Assembly: GCF_029227915.1 (NCBI RefSeq)
Contig: NC_079875.1
Span: forward strand, 12,149,001-12,213,000
DNA length: 64,000 nucleotides
DNA from: Hydractinia symbiolongicarpus
Taxonomy: Eukaryota > Cnidaria > Hydrozoa > Anthoathecata > Hydractiniidae
Reading direction: 5' to 3'
In this document: in pieces, positions 1 to 12,000 of the stretch
Layout: every line of letters begins with the position of its first letter
Numbering within the stretch: the first letter of the stretch is position 1
Made by a program: the position numbers and the translations under genes
The notes under the pieces: model-generated
What the model was told of the DNA's origin: nothing
The model's input: only the letters and a program-made list of their open reading frames with translations
Database searches by the model: none

Positions 1-75
1 AAGTTTTTATGTCAATACTAAACTGCAAGTACAAATGAATCACATTATGAAGAAAATACATCCAACATAGCTTAC

Positions 76-3000
76 AGCAGGCGATAACGGCGCAGTGTAG
101 GTGAAATCAGAACCCCATGTGGACAACATGGTTTGTTTGGGATCAACACGAGGCGATGCTTCATGCGATAACGGCGACAAATCACGAAAGGTGACACGGT
201 TTTTCGTCGCTGTCGTCGTTAAATCATCCATCGATCTTGTCTAAAATATATAAAACGAGTCAAGAAATGGTTTAATTCGCCGTATATGGTTTAAAATCTG
301 TAGTCAAACCTGACTATTACAGCCGTGATACTAAAAAACGAGTCCACTATATTTTGATGATATGTAAATCTTAGTTACATATATATTATATTTATTATAT
401 ATATATTATATTTATTATGATTATTTACCTAGGTAGCCTTTTCAATACCTATTATTTCTGTGCTTACTTACGATTGTACAAAGGGGTGGTGAGGAAAGAA
501 AGAGGGCTCCTCGTGCATTTAGAGTTCTCAATTTAGTTATAGAAGCTGTTAAGGCACAACAATAGCCTAAGATATCTATTCTATTCTCATGCTGAACCTA
601 ACAAAAAGTAATGAATTTACTTCGTAGTCTCGTGGCCTTGTAGTTATGGTGTTCGTTTCGTAATCACAAGGTCCGTGGTTCGGTACACAACGCGGGCATG
701 TGTCTTTACCACAGCTACGGGTCAACCCATGTCATGTAAGGGAAAGGGGGTAGGCTGGACGGTGTATACCTAATGTATACATTCAGAACCATGACCAATA
801 TTAATAACAATGCTTCCAACACTGTTATTAATGTGGGCTTTATCCTGTGAACTGTCGCATTGACAGTAAACCAGTTCAACAATAAAAGCACAACATGTCT
901 GAGAAATCGTGTCAACTTACTGTTACAGATTGTAGTTTCTTCTGAACTCTTTCCATTCTCTTCGCATCGTTTGTAATTGTGGATGACATTCTCATACTAT
1001 TGTAAAGTTCTGTTGTTTCTTCAAGACTTTTCTGTGTGTCAAACGATTTCGCATCTGTGGATTTTATAGTAGGAGATTTTAAATCCAGATGAACTAAACA
1101 GAAAATTCCGAAGGAAGACTTTTGATTACTTTCGTTAGGACAACCGTTTTGTATTGCGTAACTTTACGCAAGGATGTGATAACTACTATATCTTGTTAAC
1201 GAACGATGAGGGGCGCACCATAGACGGTTATAGCAATCCCATATAAGGTTATGAAAATACCAAATGAGGTTCTAACAACACCAAATACGACAAAAAACTT
1301 CGTCATACCTTTTGGATCATATGAGTAAATAACCACCGGTTCTCCATTACCATAGCAACAGAATGCAATGAAATTATCATGCGGATGAAAATGAATATCT
1401 GCCACAGCTTTGATGATGTTTAAATCTTTGTATGTAAATACATGGTCACCTGGAAACATAGCAAGTAAAAGTACTATTCGGTATTTCGATAAAGAGAGAA
1501 AATACAGTAACAATATGGTAACACAAATCTCACACTTTTAAAAAAAAGTAGGTTACGCGCTTTTTTTGCAAGACTATCAAAATTCTAACCCAGGCTGGCC
1601 GTTGACAATATGTCTGGATCCAGAGTCATCCGAAATCAAATGGGTTTGGCTCGACACCAATTATTTTAGGTTTTGCTAATTTCTTGCCCGGTAAGTAGCA
1701 TTATTAAAAAATATTCGTTTAGTAAGATTAGTAAAAATTTCTGCTCCTTAAAATATCTAACTAGGATCTTTGCACACGGAATTTAAATTACTTCGTAAAA
1801 TAATTGTCGGTTCTAACTTAAAGCCTTATGAAATCGAAAGAGCTACTTGGCATATCGAAATGTTGGAAATTCGGTAAAAGAACAGTCGACTGTATAAATG
1901 TGACAAGGAGTTGCCAATCACATGCATTCTACTCGAATATATCGCAATCGAAAGGTTCTCGTATTCACTAGCCTCTAACAAATTGAAGCAGCCAAAAACT
2001 AACTTCATTAAGATTCAAAACTGGACACCTTTTTATGCATGGGGAAAAATGGAACGATCGCTTTTTGGTGATCATTCTTTTACTTTCTGGAGATATCGAA
2101 ACTCAACCTGGACCCGAAGGAAGATTGCCGGAGCTATCAAAATTACTTGGTCAGAGAGGTCTAAAAGTTTTCCACCAAAATGTAAGGGAATTAGTTGCAA
2201 ATATAGATGGAGTAAAAACTTTGTTATGCGATTTTAAAGGGATTGATATTCTTACATTATCAGAAACACACATAAACACTGATACATTCAACGAAAATTG
2301 TGAACTTTACCGTCTGCCGGGATACACATTTATAAATCGCAACAGAAAGAAGGGTACTTGTGGTGGCGTCGGAATGTATATTTCTGAAAGAGTAAAGTGG
2401 GTACGTAGAGAAGACCTAGAAAACGAGAAAGTTGAATGTATTTGGATTGAAATTTTTTTGAAAATTGGAAAGAGTTTTCTTGTAGGATCGTTATACAGAC
2501 CCCCGGTTGGATCCAAATATCTACCATCAAACTTTAGCTCGCTATTAAACGATATGCTTGATATAGTAATTAGTGAATTAAAAGAAGTTACAATCCTTGG
2601 AGACGTAAATGTTAATTATCTTAAGAAAGATGATAATAAAGAAGTTAAAGACGTTTTTGTTCATTTTGGTTTTGAACAAATTGTTAAAAAAGCAACAAGA
2701 ATTACCAACGACTCTAGAACGTTAATTGACACCATTTTCACAACGCATCGAACAAACATTCCATCTTATGACGTCATACCAACTAGCATAGGAGATCATG
2801 ATATGGTTGGCTACGTACGAAAAATAAACTCTGAGAAATTCAAACCTAAGAATATAAAATGCAGAAACTATTTAAATTATGACCACGTTAAAATGTGCGA
2901 AGAGTTGCGTAATATAAACTGGGAGCCTTTATATTTATGTACAAATGTAAACACTGCATGGTCGTTTTTTAAAGACAAGGTTACAAACATTTTCAACAAA

Positions 3001-6000
3001 CATGCACCAGTAATTGATAAACGTGTAAAGGGTCGTTTATGCCCTTGGATGACAACTGATATCCGTGTATTAATGACTGACAGGGGACAAAGCACTACGT
3101 TACGCTCGGAAAACCAATAAAGCCTGTGACTGGACCGCGTATAAAAAACTGCGAAACAAGTGCACAAATGCTGTGAATATGGCTAAGTTTAATTCCAACA
3201 AAAAGCTTTTAGAAGAAAATTCAGATAAAACAAGGAAGTTTTGGCAGACAATAAAAAACATCATGCCTTGCAAATCCAAAGGAACGTCCTGTAGATCACA
3301 TTTTCTTGAAGACGGTTGTGTTAAAGCTGACACTCCTGTTCAAAAATCTAACTTACTAAGCAATTTTTTTTCAAATGTTGCAATGACTTTAAAAAAGAAA
3401 TCCATTTTCATGAAAGATTTCATTTGGCGCCAACCAAACAAAGTCGAACCAATAACGACACAAAGGTTTGATTTTAAATATGTTTCAAGTCTTTCGTAGA
3501 AAAGGAATTGAAGAACTTAAAACGCCACAAGGCAACTGGTATTGATAACCTTCCACCAGCTTTGATGAAAGATAGTGCTAATGAAATATCACAACCGCTA
3601 TGTTTCATAATCAACTTGTCACTGAGTACAGCAGACGTACCTACAGAATGGAAACACGCTACTGTTACACCAATACACAAGTCGGGACCATCTACCAAAG
3701 TTGACAACTATCGTCCAATTTCGATTCTACCAATTGCCTCAAAAATCTTTGAACGAGCTGTACATACACAATTGATGGAATACCTGGAGAAAAATAATTT
3801 GCTTTCTGAGCAACAGTTCGGATATCGACGTAAGAGATCAACTGATATTGCAGCTACAGTATTCCTCGACAGCATTCGTACTGAAATTGATCGTGGAAAT
3901 TTAGTTGGATATAGATTTGTCTAAAGCCTTCGACACAGTGGGCCACAGTATTCTGCTATCAAAGCTACCATCTTTTGGCATTCACGACAATGAGTTAAGA
4001 TGGTTCACCGACTACCTTTTCAATCGGAAACAACAAGTCCTTTATGAAAATTCGAAATCCAACGTTTCAAATATAACATGCGGTGTTCCACAAGGCTCCA
4101 TTTTAGGACCCTTGTTGTTTTTGATTTACTTCAACGATTTTAAATCAGCCCTACGTAAGAGTAAAACAGTGAAATTTGCTGATGACACCGTGTTGTATGT
4201 TGCACACAAGTCCGTACAGGATATTGAAAATGCTTTGAATGATGAACTTAAAAATATATCGACATATCTCGCAAATAACGATCTAGTTATAAATTTGAAA
4301 AAGGGTAAAACAGAAGTGATGTTATTTCGTATTGGGAAAAAATTGTCATCTATACCACACAAACCGAATATAAATTTGGTACAGTTGATATTAACGTAAC
4401 GAAGCGCTACAAGTATCTTGGTTCTACAATTGATCCAACTCTAACTCTATCAGATAACTTCAACAAAACATATAAAAAAGCTTCTTCTCGTTTACGTCTG
4501 TTACAAAATCTGAGAAAGAACATGGACAATAATACTGCCACATCAATTTACAACACTATAATTATACCACTGGTAGTTTTCAACAGTATCATAAATTTGA
4601 ACTTCTCAAGAACCGAAATAAATAAATTGGATTATCTGGACAGCCGTGCAAAACAGATAACCAAAAACGCAAACATCAAATCAACTTCACTGTTATTTTG
4701 CGACATGCTTGTAAAACGGTTAAGAAATGCATTGCTGGTGAAACATGTAGTAACATGAAAGAATACTTTGAAGTAAATTCTCACTCCAAATGCACGAGAA
4801 ACCAAAACTGTTTGCTGAAGATTCCAAAAATCAAATTGGAAGTAACACGAGGCAGTTTTCGTTATATGGGAGCGAAAATATATAACAGTTTGCCACTAGA
4901 TATACGAAAAGCGAAAACTGTGAATGATTTTAATCAAAAGATCAAAGATTTCGTATTTTAGATTATTATTTACCTAATATTTTTACGGTGGTTCTTAATT
5001 TCTTTTTATCAACAGCTCTCTATTTTTGGTCTCGTATTAGTTTTCAACATTTTATTTTTTCTCACATTCGTTTCAATCTATCTAACTATTTATTTTGAAG
5101 AACATATTATGTTATATAACATGTGCGCAGACTTATCATTTATAGTTTAAATTTACCCTTCTCTCTCACATTTGTTTGGATTATAGTCTGTTTGGGTATG
5201 TTTGTTATCTTCTCTGTCTATTATATAAATATTTTTCTTTTGAATAGTTTTCTACTTTTTACCATATCTATAGTAATTTTAGAGCATATTTTATATATAA
5301 TTTATTTTTTTAAATCATTATTTTTATATTTTAAACAGGACACATATTTATAGCAGTTTTTTAAAACTGAAATGTACATATCCTGTATAAATATTTTGAT
5401 AAATAAAAAAATAAATAAAAAAATAACGAAATGTCACCTGTCTCAGTGTTCCATACATGTACAAAACCATTTTCCGTTCCGCAAAATATGAAGGTACCAC
5501 AAACTGAAAAACATGCGTGGATATGTTCTTTGAAGTTCACACCACCAACATACGTCTTCAATACTCCATAACTAGATAAAAACGAGTAGTTAAAAACCAC
5601 AAGCTTAAGCAAAAAAAATATGGAAGGTATTTCAATGCATGGTAAAAGATGGTTTAAAAACGAAAATGCCTAGTTTAGAATTTTTTTTTGGTTCTAAAAG
5701 ATTAGACGAAAATGAAGAAATTTTTAACTTTTCCTTATTTTTTTTCTAGTTTGAACATCTCGTTTTCAGTATTCTCTCCTATAACTTGATTTATGCAATT
5801 TTGTGGTGTGTACCTAACCATATCTCGGAAGTTTGTACCTATCCATATCTCGGAAGTGTGTACCTAACCATATCTCGGTAGCACGTGCTGAGCCATTTCT
5901 TAGGAGCGCATGCCTAGCCAAATAAACTTGAGATGGAGATATGCAATTAAAAGTAAAATAGTTTTTACCTTCTTAAATCAAACATCCTGATCAACGAATC

Positions 6001-9000
6001 TTTACTATGTATTAACAACTTCATTTGTCCAGAATGGACAAGAAGCGTACTGATAGCCGTACCCTGAAAATAATTAAACAAATAAAAAGCAGATAGTGGT
6101 TATTACACTTCTCTTAAAACAAATGTCCTGGCAATGCGGGCACAAATTTTTTCAGAGTCACTCAAGATAGAATTAATGTAACGTGGATGATAAATTTACA
6201 AACACTGCACCAATAGTCACCAGATCCTAACAAAACGTTTTCCTTAACTTTCCCTGGTCAAACTTACAGAAAAACAATTTTCCTCTGACATTACCTGACT
6301 ACTCTTAATGTTTATGATTATCAAGACTCTTTGTGTTAAATACAGTTTTTCATGACTTTGCAAATTCTATAAGCTCTGGTAGATAGAGACTCATCAGGGT
6401 CTTTTTATTGCAGATTGCTATATTGTCATATTTTTATTATAATTTATTCTTTTTTTGTATATTTTAAACATTTTCTTTTTTACCTTTAGTTCTTCCAATT
6501 CGATATTCTTCACATTTTTCCATCTATTCACAACTTCACTAACTAAGGACAAAAACACAACATCCTTAAAACAGAGAAATAACAAGGTTATAAATCATGA
6601 TGCTTTAACGTAACCTGGGATGATAATATCACATAATACAAACCTACTTTCACTTCGTTTCTTTTTCTCTGTGAAGCAGCTCCATTCTATTACCAGGCCA
6701 GCACTATCTCCGGAGAAAAATCGTGTTCCTTAAAATAAACAGAATTGAATATTCATTTTCAAAGTACGTATAACGACTGCGTAGGTATCCTCCAAAGCTT
6801 AGATCTAATCCAACGAAGGCTTTTAAAGTTTAATCTCAAAACAGCTAATCTCAAGACAGCTAGCTTAGAAAATACAAAGAATCTAAAGTAACAGTCGAAA
6901 AATGCTGAAAAATGAATATAGATAAATAGATATCTAGACTGGAACTGTTCTCTGTTTTGTCAAATACTCAAAATATTATTTTGGAGAGGTATTAAGGTGG
7001 AAACGTTAGATACCTTTCGTCCATTTTGGCGACCTATTCTCTTTTACAATCTGAATATCTCATTAGTGGCAATACAGAAAATGCTCAACATACCGTCCGG
7101 TGACAACGCCATCGTATTAACGTAACCTCTATGGCCAGATAACTCTCTCAACAACTAAAAAGCAGTTACAAAAATATTATTAACAGTTTAATAAAGTCAC
7201 AGAACTGAAAAAAACAACAACTATCAAATGCGAAGGTATTTCTAGGTGGTATCTCATGAATTTTGAAAAACCTTTAACACTATAGCATTTATTACAATCG
7301 TTCATTTTAGGGAACAATAAAGAAATACACAACTAGGTAAGTTACAATAGTGATGGTCAGTTTTTAGGTAACCATTTGCACATGAACAGACAAAATACTA
7401 CTAAATGAAATTTACACAAGGTCTAGTATTGCACGAAAATAATTGATCATGCTTTTCGTTTTGGATGGCAAAATCAACTACTTTTTTAACATGACCTCTA
7501 CTTTTTTCAGTTACCAAAGGTTCTCAATAGTTATTATATACCTATCACTTACTATTCCATGGACACTGTCAGATATTTTGTTCCAGATTCGTATGGTGCG
7601 GTCATAGCTACCCGTCAAAACAAGTGCTTGGTGTTTTAAATGATATTTACACGTGTAAACATAAGAGGGATGAGGAAAAACTTTGATAGCTGCAGTCGAA
7701 AACCTTTTAGTATCCCAGCATCTACAAATGGAAAATTCATTCGTTACAAAGGACATTAAGTTTAAGCCACATTAGTAGGCAGAATAAAAACTCCCTTACT
7801 CACTTCTGGATAGATCCTAATTTTTAAACATTCAACTTATATTCCCTTCTATTTGGGAGAGAACAGTGACAGAAATATCAAGTCGTTAAACATTTCAACT
7901 ATTTAAGGCTTATCTAACCACTGTAAACCTTGCGGTTTGAAAAATTGTTAGCAGTTTAAAATACCTGACAGTACTATCTGCAGATGCTGATAACAATTCT
8001 TTACCATTCATTGACCAACACAAATCGTACACAAGACCAAAATGACTGGTAAATGAACACAGTAATTTTCCATCAGGAAACTAAATCAATAAATTTATGA
8101 GCACTGTGTGCTGAGTGTCATAACTTCCTTAAAAAGTACAAACATAGAATTAGCAAAAAAAATAAAAAAACATACAAATAAGACAACAAAAAAGCAAGCA
8201 AACAAAATAAGTTTTACAACAAACCTCGTAGATCAGAATGGAAAAGGCTTCATTTGTTGAACAAGCACAGGCAAGATACCTAAGAAAGAAATAAGCAAAA
8301 TGTAATAGCTACCTATATGCTATACTCTAATATAGCATAACAACCAACCTTCCATCATTTGAAAATCGAACAGTCGAACAACCCTTTTTGGCAGTTGGCA
8401 GAGCAGCTTCCATTTTGTTTGGAATACGATTAACTTGGCCTGGTAATTTCGTCCACATCTGATTAGTGCTTTCGTGATCACTATGAAACACAAATAAAGG
8501 ACGTTAGTACACAGTTACCTCGTCAATATTTTAACAAAATAAAGCTTTGTTTATTATTGGGATTGTTTATGTCCATTTAATTTTGAGTAACGATTTGAAC
8601 AGGAAAGAAACTCATATGCTCTAACAAAACTGATTCTCCAACTTCCTGCAGGAAGGAAATTAAAACAGTTTACCGTCCCCCCTACACACATATTATGCAG
8701 ACAGCACTATCAATGATTAGGGCATTTAGCAATGTTTATTTACCTATTATGGACATCCTTTCAATGTAAGGATATTTTTTCCACTGAAATCTTGATTTTT
8801 ACAAAAATAGACAGTGCAGTTTTTTTCTTCAGTGATAAATAGGTGTTATCAGTCACATAAGTCCCACAATATTGCAAGCCAAGATCGTGTAAAAGTGCTA
8901 GTGTAAAAAATAACATTTTACCTGCTGACCGGTGCCTCCAAAGATTTGTTTAACTCTTCAAATGTCATATCACCACGTTCCTAAAATTTTAAAAATACAT

Positions 9001-12000
9001 TCAATTTCTGATTCCTGTTTTATTGGTTTTATCTCCAAAGCCAATCACAAATTGAAACGTTTCAATGCACGAAACTTCTTATCAATTAACATTTTGGAAT
9101 AAAAAAAACACACAATTAACGATATCATAACTTTGTGTTTCAAAGTATACCTGAAGAAACTAACCTCTTGCAAGGGAAACATTGATCTGGTTGCAGGATT
9201 CATATCTTGTGGTGGTAGAACACCTTTCACTGTCACATAAAGCGTGGAGGAGTATTTCACACGTGTTCCATATTTCCACCATTGAAATATCTAAATATTG
9301 GAAAGAACTTGAGACTGAAAAGATAATAACAACACACAAAGTAACCTTGTCCAAATATTTATTTAGAATAGCCACTTCAGTGTTGGAAACACTGTTACCA
9401 ATGTGGATCCTATGTTCTGAATGTATACATTAAGTATACACTAAGCAAAGGCACTTGCTAAACATCCCGCACTGTGGACCGAACCATGGACCTTTTGATT
9501 ATGAAGCGAACTCCATAACCACAAGGCCACGTGCGACAATTACATTGCAGGTTTTTGTACCTGCAAACCTTTCACAATAAAATAAAACACAAAACACATC
9601 AACCAACCTCAATAGCTGCATTGTCTTCTTTTTGAACTCTTACTCTTGTAACAGGTTGGTAAAACTGTAGCCTGCATTTTTTATCAGTATTTGTACTGCC
9701 TGTTGGGCTAACGAGCTATGGATGTAAAATAAGATACAATATCTGTGAATATGAAAGTTCCATTATATAATCATGGTGAAAGAAAATGATCCAAACACTA
9801 TTAATTTACTAGTCGAAAAGGCAAGTGGAAAGATCCACTTAGGCAGAAGAACAATAGGAAAGATCTTCTATTTAAATTTTGATTTGATGTGAAATAAGAT
9901 CTACAAAAATAACAGTTCACATGTAGTTGTTATTTGTTTATTATATATTTATGGCGAAAGAAATTCACAAACTATAAATTTATATCTCAATACAAACAGC
10001 AAAACAGGCAAATGATGTGCAAAAAACATCATTGATGTCACTGTTGTGATGTACCTTTAAAAAAGCCCATGCAATTCGATACCATCCTTTATCAGTCTTT
10101 ACAAATTCTTTGCGTTTTAAATTCATTTGCATAAAATCCAAAAGCTACAGAAAGAAAAATAGGAGAGAGTTTTTAAGGGAAGCATTTAGTGAAGGTTAAA
10201 CAAAGTGGACTTTTAGAATTGGGTAACTAGTAATCATTAAACAAAACATGCAGAAGTATCATACAAACCTCAAAGAATACTATCACAGGTGGATCGTGCT
10301 CTTCTCGTTGCAGGAAGTACGAATACACATCATTGTAAATGAGAGTTTCGTCCCAGTAAGGTGTAAATGACCTAGACCAATCACAGCAGGGTTACAATTA
10401 TCACAAAATGTCAGAAAAGTAGACAAAAAATGTTTTCATCACAAAATTGTGAAAAGAACACTTGTATACTTGACACAAAGTATTTTAGCATGCTTTTTTA
10501 GTATAAACAATATACTGTTTTTAACTGATGTAAAAATACCTGTTTTTCATGAAGTCAAACGGTTTTGTCATCATTGGTAAAACGTAATCAACCTTTTCAT
10601 TTTTGCTTTCAAATATCGATGTCACGTTACGTGTGCTATGAAAAATAAATATTTCTATAAATAAGATAAATATGTAAAAACTCTCTGCGTTACCCAAACA
10701 TGTAAGCGGAACAAGATATCAATTTTTTTCGTCCGGATATTGATCTGTGTAAAATTGTTGTCTAAATTGTTTGGCTTAAAATTTGTGTAGTAATCACGTC
10801 ATCAATACTTTAATAATAATTTTGTTCTCTTTTTAAAATTAATATCATTATCATTCGATCCAACTCTCAAATGTTCATTAAATGACTGTTGTGAATTGTA
10901 GGTAAAGTTGGACATTTTAGATTAATTTTTAATTTGTCTTATATGGAAGATCTATTGTTGTTATCCATTGAATGTTTTTGTGAAATCTTTGTAAACTTAC
11001 TGTTACATACTAATCGAGGACTTATTGATCTAGAATCAAACGTTTTGTTTCGTAAACTTTAGGATATATTAACCTAACTTATTTTTTGAAATTTTAAATG
11101 CTTATAAAGGTACTCTTGTGTTAGCTGAAGTCAATGAAATCTATTTTACAAGCAATGAATCACATTTTAGTCCATAATAATCCTGCGAAAATTTTAAAAA
11201 TGTGTCCAAAGATATTTACAAAGAAGATTTTTCACCAAAGTTTCATCCTTTAAAATTTTCGAGCTGTAATGTATTAAGATTGAAGTTATAAACCTGGCTG
11301 ACCTGATGATCAATGCAACACTCCTGCAGGTGATGACAAACAAGAATTTATTTTGGGCAGCCCAAAAGAAAAAATGAATTGCATTGGTTATAATAATAAC
11401 CTGCTTGTTTTCTTGATGTATTGACCAGTTTCCATATTGACAACGTGAACTCTAATAACAGGATGGTGCACACGTGAATCTGGTCTCAGTTGGTCAGCTT
11501 TGTGAATGATAATGCACAACAGTAAGCCTAAAGTGAAGTAAAAAACAGTAACCAGTTTTCAAGAGCATTGTTAAAGTTTTTTTTATAAATATATAAACAT
11601 TTATGAACATACCATCATCGTAATGCTTCTTTTCCAATGCATGAATGATTCTATCAGCTGTTGACACTATATAGAAATGAAATTGAAAAATACTGAAGAA
11701 CGGCAATAAAAAACATGACTTTAATATTTCATCCTCATACTTTTTTGTTGTCTCTTTTTCTTTCGCATTTTCTTTTTGGCCAAATTGGCCATCTAAAAGT
11801 TTAAAAGAATAAAAATTTTAATAAGGCCTAAATTATAAATAAAAAGAGGGGATCTCTTGTAAAGCGTACAGACAACACATTAGATCAAAATATTTTCTAT
11901 TTGCCAAAACACAGTATAACATTATTTAAAAGTCAAAGAATTGATTTATGAATCATATTCACCTTAAAAAAACTTAGGTTTGGTCTAAGTGTCGTATCTA

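Larger units (their letters stand above)
1864..5426 (+). mobile_element. CR1-like non-LTR retrotransposon, degenerate, in an AHI1 intron
   Basis: A single long reading region starting with ATG at 2035 encodes a 2A-like motif, then an APE-type endonuclease (HQNVREL, LTLSETHIN, GGVGMYI, GSLYRPP, GDVNVN, IGDHDMVGY). A reverse transcriptase follows (YRPISILPIASKIFE, DLSKAFDTV, GVPQGSILGPLLFLIYFNDF, FADDT near 4172-4186) and a CR1/L2-type C-terminal tail ending near 4961. There is no RNase H. Frame changes near 3095, 3490, 3900, 4385 and 4700 break the frame, so this copy should be inactive. The 3' UTR ends ATCCTGTATAAATATTTTGAT plus an AAATAAA-type short repeat rather than poly(A), as in CR1/L2 elements. 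The eight bases CGAAATGT at 1856-1863 and 5427-5434 are a candidate target-site duplication that sets the ends given. It lies antisense to AHI1. A related 3' fragment is at 41770. Confidence 0.9.

Noticed and set aside
1864-5426. An endogenous virus because of the 2A-like motif
   Set aside because: Endonuclease plus reverse transcriptase without capsid, protease or LTRs, and a short-repeat 3' tail, identify a non-LTR retrotransposon.
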